A stretch of DNA of 64,000 bases from Alphaproteobacteria bacterium. Its GTDB lineage: Bacteria; Pseudomonadota; Alphaproteobacteria; Rhizobiales; GCA-2746425. Of the stretch, positions 9,008 to 18,142 are shown piece after piece. The position numbers were made by a program, and so were the translations under genes. The stretch lies in assembly GCA_024743215.1 (NCBI GenBank), contig JANSWZ010000011.1, positions 1 to 64,000 on the forward strand, in the 5' to 3' direction. The notes beneath the pieces were generated by a model. It was not told the DNA's origin. It did no database searches and saw only the letters and a program-made list of their open reading frames with translations. Within the stretch, counting starts at the first letter, position 1. The number at the start of each line of letters is the position of its first letter.

Positions 9008-9174
9008 ATGAAACATCTTTTGCGCTCACCATCATCGGATCAGTCAGCCTCACAAGCGCTGCAAACGCCAGCCCCCTGTCAGACTGCTACGATCTCGTCA
9101 TCGACTTCTGTAACAAGGGCAGTCATCATGACAACGCCAGAATTCAAACTGAGGCAGACCCGCAAAAGTGCTGA
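9008..9174 (+). pseudogene. Possible frameshifted small secreted protein
   Basis: ATG frame MKHLL… continues in another frame as LTIIGSVSLTSAANASPLSDCYDLVIDFCNKGSHHDNARIQTEADPQKC*, signal-peptide-like. Confidence 0.35.
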
Positions 9175-9463
9175 AATGACTGTCATCGCCATCCAGCCAG
9201 CTAAGAAGCCTGCTCGCAAATAAAACTCCAAAACGCAGCACCCAATGCTGCCGCACCAATGCCCGGGATGGTTCCGCCATACCGGCATTTTGGCATCGTT
9301 TGAAACTACCGAAAACTCAGAAATGTATTTTGAAAACCAAAGCTTGTTGGCCATTCACCAACTCTGCTGATCCTCTATTTATTGCAGTTACAGCGAGCTG
9401 CCGCAATAAATTTCAGACCGGAGCAGCAGCTTTTTCCGGCTTTTTGCACGCAGCCCTGTCGGC

Positions 9464-9823
9464 TCAAAGAAACAAGGAAACCACTGCCAATACCGCCGGG
9501 ATTGTCTGCACATACAGGGTCTTTTTCGTCACGCTTATTGCGCCATAAAGTCCAGCCACGGCAACGCACAGCAGAAAAAACAACGCAATTGTCACTTGCC
9601 ATTCAGCATCGGCAATCATCAGCGACCAGATCAGCCCCGCAGCCAAAAACCCATTATAAAGCCCCTGATTGGCGGCCATTGCCTTGGTCGGCCCAAACAG
9701 TTCTTTCGGCAGGCTGGAAAACACCTTCGGCCCTCGACTTTCCCAGGCAAACATCTCCATCCACACAATATAAAGATGGATAAGAGCGACCACACCGATA
9801 AGCACTTCGGACAAAATAGTCAT
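9464..9823 (-). CDS. DUF1304-family membrane protein
   Basis: Four predicted TM segments, …VWMEMFAWESRGPKVFS…NQGLYNGFLAAGL…. Confidence 0.85.
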   Translation of the reverse strand: MTILSEVLIGVVALIHLYIVWMEMFAWESRGPKVFSSLPKELFGPTKAMAANQGLYNGFLAAGLIWSLMIADAEWQVTIALFFLLCVAVAGLYGAISVTKKTLYVQTIPAVLAVVSLFL

Positions 9824-9868
9824 AACAACCCCTGCAATTTGGTTTCAGTCAGCTAAGCCCAGAACGTC

Positions 9869-10423
9869 TCAGCGCCGACGTTCCACCACAAGCAAATCCG
9901 GCGCTGGCTTGCGTGAGTTGATCCGTTGATACCGGCTTACCGCAAAATCATCCTCCAGATTCTGCGCAAAGGCCAGCACATTCCGCGCCTCTTCCCCGCC
10001 GCCAGCATGGCCGGGATACAGCACAATCGTCATTAAACCACCAACGCTCAGCAACGCCAAAATCTGCTGCACCGCCGCCAATGTGGTTTCAGAACCGGTC
10101 ATGACTGTCTTGTCCGTACCCGGCAGATATCCCAGATTAAACATAGCTGCAGCCAGCCTGACAGTCTCTCCATCAAGATGCGCCGCCAGCGTCTCATGTC
10201 CTGCATGCACAAGCCTGACATGAAGTCGCTCACCCAAACGGGCAGTTGTGTGTTCCAATGCAGCTTTTTGAACATCAAACCCGATTACCTGCCCGGTTGG
10301 TCCAACCTGATCCGCCAAAAACAAGGTGTCATGCCCGTTCCCGACCGTCGCATCGACAACAACATCGCCCTCTTTCAGCCTTTGCCTCAGCAACAACTGA
10401 GCCATCTCAGTCGCCCGCAGCAT
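9869..10423 (-). CDS. Class I SAM methyltransferase, YtqB/MnmM-like
   Basis: VVDATVGNGHDTLFLADQVGPTGQVIGFDVQ … MTIVLYPGHAGGGEEA. Confidence 0.8.
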   Translation of the reverse strand: MLRATEMAQLLLRQRLKEGDVVVDATVGNGHDTLFLADQVGPTGQVIGFDVQKAALEHTTARLGERLHVRLVHAGHETLAAHLDGETVRLAAAMFNLGYLPGTDKTVMTGSETTLAAVQQILALLSVGGLMTIVLYPGHAGGGEEARNVLAFAQNLEDDFAVSRYQRINSRKPAPDLLVVERRR

Positions 10424-11484
10424 CAGGCGGGATCTCCCGGCTTTGCATATTGCTGCACATCAAATTCCGCAGGCACCGGGCTTCCTGTCACCAGACATTC
10501 GCAAAAAAGGTGGGCAAACCAGGGCCCGTGCAACGATCCTTTGGAACCAAGCGCGTTGAAAAAACCCAATTGCGAATGGGTGGGATGAAACCCGATCAAA
10601 GCTTTGCTTTCCTTCACAATGGGCCGCACAGCCGCCTCATGATTGATGACCTCATAGGGCACATGAAAAAAGGATTTCAGCTTCTCTTCCAGCACCAAAC
10701 CGGCAGCCGCGTCAGGCACATCATCCAACTGTGCCCAATCATAGCTCGCCCCAAGGCGAAACACGAAAGGGTCCTCTGTCGGGGCAAGCCACATACCACG
10801 GTGCAGGCTGTAAGCAGGAACAGGGGCGTCAAACCGTAACGTCAGAATGTCACCCTTGGCCCCATTGAAAGGCACGAACCCGAAATACGGGTTGGCCGCA
10901 GCCCCATAGCCTTCGCACGACACCACATAACGCGCTGCATGCCCCAAAACGCTCACCGCATCTGCATCATAAAACACGTCTCGATGCCAATCCACCGTGG
11001 TCTGCTCAACGGTCAGCAATCCTCGGGCAGCGTCCAGAAATGCCGCCACATCCAACTGAGCCGCTTTCATGGAAAAACCGCCGCCGGATGTATCCGCAAC
11101 ATTTTCCGGCAATAGCGCATCCACAGCCTCATCTGACAGATGTGCACAAAATTTCGGGTCAGCGCGCCGTTTTTCAAAAACCGCCTGCTCCGCCTCTTTG
11201 GTAAACAACCGCACGGCCTTGCGATCATGGAAAAAGCTGCGTTGAGACTGATCTTCAATCTGTCCATAAAAGCTGCGCGCATAGGGCAAAAACTCGTCCA
11301 CCCGCCAACTCACAGTCAATCGCTGACCGGTGATAGGTGTCATCAAGCCGGCAGCTATTTTCGAGGCCGTTACCGGTTTCCCGGAATCCAATACCAGCAC
11401 GCGCTGTCCTGCTGCCTGCAGATGCAGCGCCAGATTTGTGCCGGCCAACCCTTGCCCGATAATGACCACATCAAATGCGGCCAT
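10423..11484 (-). CDS. FAD-dependent oxidoreductase, DAO family (MnmC2-like)
   Basis: N-terminal VVIIGQGLAGTNLALHLQAAGQRVLVLDSG; C-terminal FFNALGSKGSLHGPWFA. Confidence 0.75.
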   Translation of the reverse strand: MAAFDVVIIGQGLAGTNLALHLQAAGQRVLVLDSGKPVTASKIAAGLMTPITGQRLTVSWRVDEFLPYARSFYGQIEDQSQRSFFHDRKAVRLFTKEAEQAVFEKRRADPKFCAHLSDEAVDALLPENVADTSGGGFSMKAAQLDVAAFLDAARGLLTVEQTTVDWHRDVFYDADAVSVLGHAARYVVSCEGYGAAANPYFGFVPFNGAKGDILTLRFDAPVPAYSLHRGMWLAPTEDPFVFRLGASYDWAQLDDVPDAAAGLVLEEKLKSFFHVPYEVINHEAAVRPIVKESKALIGFHPTHSQLGFFNALGSKGSLHGPWFAHLFCECLVTGSPVPAEFDVQQYAKPGDPA

Positions 11485-12677
11485 CAGCTTGCAACTTTCT
11501 GAAGCGCTTCATCGCTGCGCCGTGTGGCCATCAGCACCGCAAAAGCCGCAACAGTCCCAAGAGAGGCCAGTTGAATAGCCGTCCGAAAATCATAAAAATG
11601 GGCGATCAATCCCATGGATGAGCTTGCAATCAGCCCACCCAAAAACAGGCCGTTCATGTAGAGCGACGTCGCCCTTGCCATGCGCCCCGCGGCAAAACTT
11701 TGCACAAAGGTAATGCCCACTCCGGCAAAGATTCCGTAGTAAAGCCCTTCCAGAGCAGAACCGATAATCATGGTGGTTAGATTGGAGACAGAAGACAGCA
11801 CCAAAAACGCCACAAGGCCCAGCACAGCTGCACCCAAAAGCGCATTACGCGCTCCCACCCACCCGATCAAAACAGGTGCACTCAAGATGGCGACAATCTC
11901 CACAAACGTCTTCACCGAAAAGGAAAGCCCAGGCGCAAAAGTCGGCAAACCAACTTCCTGAATGTAGAACAATGGCAGCGCATTGCTGCACAGAATATGT
12001 GCCAGCGAAAAACAGAAGCACGCAAAGGCCGCATACCAGAGTGGCCGATTGAAAGCCTCTGGTTCGGCGGCTGTCGCAACACCGGGTGCGGCTCGCGGTT
12101 CCACAGCAAAATCCGCTGGCATTACAAAATACCATAGAATAAGCCACAACGCTGCCATCACCAAAGCCACTTTAAAAACAGCAACATGCCCGAATTGTCC
12201 TGCCACAAAAAATGCCAAAGCCGGAGAAACCATCCACCCAAGAGACGTCATCGACCGCAAATAGGAATTGTAGCGCACAATGTTCAGCCCTTCGCGCTCC
12301 GCATAGAGCCGGCCGAAACTGTACATTGTGGAAAGTGCGGCTGATGCAACGCCAAAACACAGAAAAGCGACGCTCACCAGAACCCAGTAGGATTGCACAA
12401 TCAAAATAGCGCAATTGGCGATGAAGAAAGCTATAATGCAGACCAGCACAAGCGGTGCAACGCGCCGCCCCTGATCAATCCACTCGCCGAACCGACGGTT
12501 TACAAACAACGCCACGACCAGTGTCATGGCAGAGTAAACACTGATCATCCAGGGGTCTTTTCCAAGCCCCTCGACAATGTAGACACCCATGAACGGAACA
12601 ATGGCTGATGTGGACATGACACCGACCAGCAACAACACAAGCGTCCAAATTGCCCTATGATTCTGAATCGCCATCAT
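11484..12677 (-). CDS. MFS transporter
   Basis: ~12 hydrophobic segments; start/stop overlap with the downstream oxidoreductase. Confidence 0.85.
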   Translation of the reverse strand: MMAIQNHRAIWTLVLLLVGVMSTSAIVPFMGVYIVEGLGKDPWMISVYSAMTLVVALFVNRRFGEWIDQGRRVAPLVLVCIIAFFIANCAILIVQSYWVLVSVAFLCFGVASAALSTMYSFGRLYAEREGLNIVRYNSYLRSMTSLGWMVSPALAFFVAGQFGHVAVFKVALVMAALWLILWYFVMPADFAVEPRAAPGVATAAEPEAFNRPLWYAAFACFCFSLAHILCSNALPLFYIQEVGLPTFAPGLSFSVKTFVEIVAILSAPVLIGWVGARNALLGAAVLGLVAFLVLSSVSNLTTMIIGSALEGLYYGIFAGVGITFVQSFAAGRMARATSLYMNGLFLGGLIASSSMGLIAHFYDFRTAIQLASLGTVAAFAVLMATRRSDEALQKVAS

Positions 12678-13168
12678 AAGGGGTCATCTATCAGAAATTG
12701 CGGTGATACGTCAGCCCCATCAGGGACATTACAATGCAGTAGATGCCTTAACGCTGTCTGCAAAAGTCAGATGCAGCCTGCCAGACAGCACCATTTCTGA
12801 TCTGATTTTCAAAACAGGTCACCGTGCCAAGACCGACAGGTGTGCGCGCGCAAAGCCGCGCAGCATTTTCCGGCACCCACCCGGTTTGGTAACCATTGGC
12901 ACTGCCACAAGTCTGGATGCGATCATCCCGGATACGATCGTCATTGTACGATTTTCGGCGAAACCATCATTTTACCCCTGCACCATACTCACCTGCCTGC
13001 AATTTGCTCAACGGAATGAGTTCCTTACTCCTTATGAAATGTTAGGGCATTTCTGAACGTAACATGAACGCGCCCTTCGCCTTTGGTTCAGGTGCTTGAC
13101 CTTAACAACCTTTCAAAAGCGACAGTCAGGTTGAGTGGCAAACAGCCACCAAAGTTTGAGGGGATAAC

Positions 13169-14182
13169 ATGAAAAACGTCATCACAATCATCACGAAACA
13201 GAGCCGTTATTTGCTGGCCTCGTTTGTCTTTCTTGGCCTGGGAGCCAGTGGTGCCAGTGCCGCGTCTTTAGCAGGCCAATGGCTTCAAACCGGATCCAAT
13301 GCCGGTTATTGCGGTGACTGCAGTGTGACCATTGAGCGCACGTCCAGCTTTTCGCCAATGCTTCAAATCACCGCCAACAACGGGTGGAGCGCACAGGTGA
13401 CACTATCCGGTTACGGAACCGAAACCGCCAACGGGTTCGGTCGTTGGGACCGAGCGGTCGCAGGACAATATGCCGGGCATGTTTTCCAACTCAGCCTCCA
13501 GACAAGTGGAAGCACTCTGAAACTGAATATGCAGCATATGGATCCGGCGTTGTCGGGCACCGTAACGGCCACTTTCAGCAAACGCCAGCATGCAGCCAGC
13601 AACAATAATCCGCAGCCTGATATCAACTATCCTTATCAGGCTTCTTCCTGGGGTGGCATTGTCCGCACCGGTCCTGGAATGCATTTCGACCGCATCACCA
13701 GCCTGTTTGAAAAAGAAGCCATCACAATCGTTTCCCGAACCAGCGAAATGATGAATGGTTACCCCTGGATGCAAGTGAAATACAGGGATAGTCAATATGG
13801 TTACCAGTGGGGCGGCATTATCTGCGCCACAGACCACCCACGTTCTGAACTGCACGAGTTGTGTTACGCGTCCCAACAACAGCAGGATGAACATCAGTCA
13901 ACAACTTTGCCACGCGAAACCGCCCGCTACCAATGCAATGATGGGTCTGTCATGGACGTGCGCCTGGACAACCGCGCCGCCGAGACTCTCGCAGTAGTCA
14001 AACGCGATGGCGTTTCAGATTATCTGGTTCGAATTGTTTCCGCATCAGGTTCTCTTTATTCTAATGGCATCATTGACCTGCATACTAAGTCGGATTCTGC
14101 CCTTTTGAGCGAAAATGCTGACACACTTCAATGCCATGTCATCGACGATTTGGCTGACTTCAACTTTTCGTCGAACCGTTAA
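13169..14182 (+). CDS. Secreted protein with SH3b-like domain and C-terminal MliC (lysozyme inhibitor)-like domain
   Basis: Signal peptide; GGIVRTGPGMHFDRITSLFEKE… SH3b-like; C-terminal YQCNDGSVMDVRLDN…SASGSLYSNGIIDLHTKSDSALL…LQC. Confidence 0.6.
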   Translation: MKNVITIITKQSRYLLASFVFLGLGASGASAASLAGQWLQTGSNAGYCGDCSVTIERTSSFSPMLQITANNGWSAQVTLSGYGTETANGFGRWDRAVAGQYAGHVFQLSLQTSGSTLKLNMQHMDPALSGTVTATFSKRQHAASNNNPQPDINYPYQASSWGGIVRTGPGMHFDRITSLFEKEAITIVSRTSEMMNGYPWMQVKYRDSQYGYQWGGIICATDHPRSELHELCYASQQQQDEHQSTTLPRETARYQCNDGSVMDVRLDNRAAETLAVVKRDGVSDYLVRIVSASGSLYSNGIIDLHTKSDSALLSENADTLQCHVIDDLADFNFSSNR

Positions 14183-14202
14183 TCTTGTAGACTAAATCAA
14201 GG

Positions 14203-14243
14203 GTTTTGCCGGTGTGTTGTGTTTGACAACACTTCGGCAAAAC
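14203..14243 (+). terminator. Composite hairpin, likely terminator
   Basis: Arms GTTTTGCCG/CGGCAAAAC with inner GTGTTGT/ACAACAC, 20 bp after a stop codon. Confidence 0.55.
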
Positions 14244-14351
14244 GCTTCACACCAGTTCAATCAACAGCTGCAACTGGCGCCTGGTCCTGACGGCCAGGGT
14301 GGCGGATAGCTGGCAGGACTACTCACCCATTGGCAGCTTCAATTGCCCTGG

Positions 14352-15452
14352 TCAGATGAATTTCGCACTAAGGTGATTGTCCCAGCCAAGCTCTGAGGTA
14401 CGATCACCAACAACGCCGCTGCCAGTGGAAAAGCAAAATTTGCTCCCGTGGCCCTCGACACCGCAAACGTCGGTCATGTGTCTCGTCTCAAGAATGCTAC
14501 CGCTTTTGGCATCTAACACATGGGCAACATGTCCACGCGGCGAGGAAATGGCAATCTGACCATTGGTCCTGTTGGCCGCAATGGATCCCACATAACCGCG
14601 AAGACTTGCCAGAACCGAGTCCGGCAGTTCAACAGTCGAAAAAGCACCGCTGGCAAAGGAAACGCGACCGACCAGCGGAACCAACTGCGTTTGATCACCT
14701 TCATTCTGACAAGCAAACCAGACCGTATCTTCATCAAGCATGGTCAGATGCCTGATCGACAATTGATGAAGTTCTGTGGGCAGCCTGTATTGCGCTCTCA
14801 GATCACCAGTGAGCAAGTCAATATAACTCAGATTTGGCTGCATCGTTGGTATGTTCAGCTTGGTACGGAAAAACTCAGGATGTGTCTCAATACCGCCATT
14901 GGCAACCACAAGGGTGCGGCCATCTGGCAGGAGGTTCATGTCGTGTGGCCCCAGACCATGAGATTCCAACTCACCGATACGTTCAAACCCGGCAGACGCA
15001 TCATAGATTCCGATCGTGCCACGCGGAGCCTCATAGTCATTTTCCGTTGCATAGAGCAGTCGCCCATCAACTGAGAACACACCATGACCGTAAAAATGTC
15101 TGCCCTGCGGAGCGTGAAAGACAGTTGGTGCACTCTTGGAATCAGCCCGAATGACGGCTCCAAATATCCCTGGACGTCGTGCAAATACGACCATCAAATT
15201 GTTGTCGGGACTCCAGACCACATCATGCCCACGGCCAGGCAAATCATACTGGTGAACGACATCCCCACCTTCGGTGAGGGTGGCAATGCCAAAACCGCCA
15301 TCTTGTGATCGATAGGCGGATGCAAAAACCGCATCCGAAACATCCAGCGCCATCGCCGCTTTTGGTGAAAGCGCACCCAGAAGCAAGCATCCGGTGGATT
15401 TCAGGAAAGAACGCCGATCAATGAGCCCTGTTGATCCGGCATTTTTCATCAA
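14352..15452 (-). CDS. DUF1513 family protein (Tat signal, beta-propeller-like)
   Basis: RRSFLKSTGCLLLGALSPKAAMA; genomic context with imelysins. Confidence 0.85.
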   Translation of the reverse strand: MMKNAGSTGLIDRRSFLKSTGCLLLGALSPKAAMALDVSDAVFASAYRSQDGGFGIATLTEGGDVVHQYDLPGRGHDVVWSPDNNLMVVFARRPGIFGAVIRADSKSAPTVFHAPQGRHFYGHGVFSVDGRLLYATENDYEAPRGTIGIYDASAGFERIGELESHGLGPHDMNLLPDGRTLVVANGGIETHPEFFRTKLNIPTMQPNLSYIDLLTGDLRAQYRLPTELHQLSIRHLTMLDEDTVWFACQNEGDQTQLVPLVGRVSFASGAFSTVELPDSVLASLRGYVGSIAANRTNGQIAISSPRGHVAHVLDAKSGSILETRHMTDVCGVEGHGSKFCFSTGSGVVGDRTSELGWDNHLSAKFI

Positions 15453-16558
15453 TCACCATCCAGCGATGAAAAACCCGCAGACAGCCCAAATATCGGTTTG
15501 ATCATATCACGCGTTATCGTAAGCATACTGTCAACCACGAGGCCCGCATAGGTCAGGCGATCATAAGTCTCTTCTTCGGATAAAACCGTCTGAAGCGGCA
15601 TATCCAGGTTAGACAAAGCGCGTTTTGCATTTCCCAGTTCAAAGCTGAGGCTTGAGATAATACGCCGATCATCCCCCGCAACCAGCTCTTCAAGTTGGCC
15701 AGTTTTGATGACAGCCTCAAACCCTTCAAGATTGGCCTTTAAAGACGGTATCGAATTTTCAGAGCGCCAGAACAAAGCAGATTTTGGCCTTGCGCTTGCC
15801 ATGTCATCACGCAAAACCGGATCAAGTCGCTGATGAGACACGATTTCAAACCCGTCTTCCAAGATCCCCAGCACTGCTGAAAACTGCTCGGCTTCATCAC
15901 GAAAAAGCGCATTCGTCGGTGATGGGTTCAACCAGATTTGGGCAATACTGGTGTCACCTTCCGCCTGCCACAGATTGTTCAGCTCTCCAGCAAGCTGAGC
16001 CACAGCGCTCGCGACAGCCATAGCATAAGCACAGCGATGGCTGTCTGTAGCGACCAGCTCTATCTCGGCATCATCAGAGAAAAGCGTGTATTCCAATGCC
16101 AAAAGGCCCTGAACCGCGACACTTTTTTGCACAAGCAATTCCGGTTCAAGCACAGTCGTGTCAGCCGCCCGGATGATATCACGAACCTGCTTCAGCCCAC
16201 GCCCGCGCCTGTCCGGCCAAAACAGCATACGTTCAAGCCGGTTGTCTGCACTCAAAGGTCCAAGCCTTATAAACTCAACCCGGCCCCAACGCGCCACAAG
16301 TCCGTCAAAAGCTTCGTGAACGTCGGAATATCCGGCTTTTGTTGGTGTTTCACAATAGGTTTTCAACTGCTGCGACATGGTCGCGGCACTCCGCTCCAGA
16401 TCAGCAAAACCAGGCCGGATAACGGTGGTGACCAAAGTGGTCACCATATCTGTAGCATTCAACTGCTCAATGTCTTTCCCAACGGCGATTGGCAAAGGCG
16501 CTAGCAACAGACAAACCGACACAGCAAGATATCTTGCAAAACAATTGGCAAAACTCAT
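15449..16558 (-). CDS. Imelysin family protein
   Basis: Secreted; context DUF1513-imelysin-DUF1111-imelysin; internal Met chosen as start. Confidence 0.8.
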   Translation of the reverse strand: MSFANCFARYLAVSVCLLLAPLPIAVGKDIEQLNATDMVTTLVTTVIRPGFADLERSAATMSQQLKTYCETPTKAGYSDVHEAFDGLVARWGRVEFIRLGPLSADNRLERMLFWPDRRGRGLKQVRDIIRAADTTVLEPELLVQKSVAVQGLLALEYTLFSDDAEIELVATDSHRCAYAMAVASAVAQLAGELNNLWQAEGDTSIAQIWLNPSPTNALFRDEAEQFSAVLGILEDGFEIVSHQRLDPVLRDDMASARPKSALFWRSENSIPSLKANLEGFEAVIKTGQLEELVAGDDRRIISSLSFELGNAKRALSNLDMPLQTVLSEEETYDRLTYAGLVVDSMLTITRDMIKPIFGLSAGFSSLDGD

Positions 16559-16559
16559 C

Positions 16560-18128
16560 TCAAAGACTTTCCAAAAAGGCAATCAACGCATCACGATCTG
16601 TCTTTTCCATTTCGGCAAATGTGTCACGTGCCGCTTCCGCCTCCCCGCCATGCCACAGGATGGCTTCTGTCAAATTACGTGCACGTCCATCATGCAGGAA
16701 AAACGTGTGGCCATTGACCGTCTCGGTCAAGCCTACACCCCAAAGTGGCGCGGTGCGCCATTCGCGCCCATTGGCTACGCCCACCGGCTGACCATCCGCC
16801 AATCCCTCGCCCATGTCGTGCAACAGGAAATCTGAATAGGGCCAGATCAATTGAAAGGCATGGGAAGGATGCTTGGCATTTCGCGAGGTCACGAATTTTG
16901 GTGTATGACAGGATACACAGCCTGCGCTGTAGAACAGCTCCTTGCCTTTCAAAACTTGCTCATCTTCAACCTGTCGTCGCGCGGGCACTGCCAGATTTTC
17001 AGAATAGAAGGTCACAAGATCCAGCACGGGGTCAGGCGCTTCTGTATTACCAAGTCGGGCCTGAACGCCTGTAGTATAAGACCAGCACTCCGACTGGTTT
17101 TGAGTACAATCACCAAAATGCCGTGGCTCATCCGGAGACGAAATCCCGATATCGCCCGCAAAGGCAGAGGCACTTTGCTGACGCACGGTGGCATTTTCGG
17201 CTTTCCAACCAAAACGGCCGGTCAATATCTGCCCGCTACTCTTGTCCCGCACCAGCGCAACGCGTCCTGATATGCCATCTTCGTCAGCGTCTTGCGGATC
17301 GGAACCCGCAACTATGTCCGCGGCTTCAATAGCTTCAATCAGGCCCATGCCAATCATTGGCGGCGCAATTCTGGGTGAAAGAGTGGTATCACGGTGAAGC
17401 GGCCCATAGGCAAGATCGATCACTGAATAAACCGGCTCTCTCAGGCTGACGACACTCCCGTCACCCAACACAAACGCGCGCTCAGTATAGGAAATTACCA
17501 TATTGCCTTCAGCCAAGAGGCCCGGCACGGCCAGATCCTGCAATTGGCCACCATAGGTAGGGTCCGGAAGACTGCCGACAAAAAAAGCGCCGGAGTTGCG
17601 TTCCTCATCTGTGACATCGACTGGCCGTGCAAGCCGCAAGAACATTGATGTCGCATCTGTGTCACCTTCTGGCGGATGACCCCGTCCATCCTTCAAATGA
17701 CAACTTTGGCATGCTCTGGCATTAAACAGCGGGCCCAATCCGTCTGAGGCTTGCGTCGTTGCAGGTGAAGACACCCACAACTTCCGAAACAACGCATTGC
17801 CAAGTTTGAAATTCTGCTCATCCTCGAAGCTGATCGTCGCGGTTGAGTGAGAAAAGGCATCTCCATTCACCGCCTTCAACGATGTCCCCCCCCCACCCTG
17901 ATTAACTTCAAAAGCTTCTCCCTTTGAAAAATCAGTGGTCGGCGCTGTGACAGCAATAATTCGCTCCAAATCATGGGCAGACAAATCATTGCGCTTGATT
18001 GACTGTGCAGAATCACCCTCTGCAGACAGGTCAGTCAGGAAGAATACCAAACAGACAAGACCGGCGAGAAAACTCGCCGGTCTTGCAATACGCTCAAATG
18101 CAATCCACATCTGATTTATACAATCCAC
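16560..18128 (-). CDS. Di-heme oxidoreductase / DUF1111 cytochrome c-like protein
   Basis: Heme motifs CQSCH and CVSCH; LFNARACQSCHLKDGRG. Confidence 0.9.
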   Translation of the reverse strand: MDCINQMWIAFERIARPASFLAGLVCLVFFLTDLSAEGDSAQSIKRNDLSAHDLERIIAVTAPTTDFSKGEAFEVNQGGGGTSLKAVNGDAFSHSTATISFEDEQNFKLGNALFRKLWVSSPATTQASDGLGPLFNARACQSCHLKDGRGHPPEGDTDATSMFLRLARPVDVTDEERNSGAFFVGSLPDPTYGGQLQDLAVPGLLAEGNMVISYTERAFVLGDGSVVSLREPVYSVIDLAYGPLHRDTTLSPRIAPPMIGMGLIEAIEAADIVAGSDPQDADEDGISGRVALVRDKSSGQILTGRFGWKAENATVRQQSASAFAGDIGISSPDEPRHFGDCTQNQSECWSYTTGVQARLGNTEAPDPVLDLVTFYSENLAVPARRQVEDEQVLKGKELFYSAGCVSCHTPKFVTSRNAKHPSHAFQLIWPYSDFLLHDMGEGLADGQPVGVANGREWRTAPLWGVGLTETVNGHTFFLHDGRARNLTEAILWHGGEAEAARDTFAEMEKTDRDALIAFLESL

Positions 18129-18142
18129 TTCAAATGAAATTA

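Noticed and set aside
12703-13056. 117-aa ORF between the MFS gene and the SH3b/MliC gene
   Set aside because: No convincing RBS or motif; probably intergenic.
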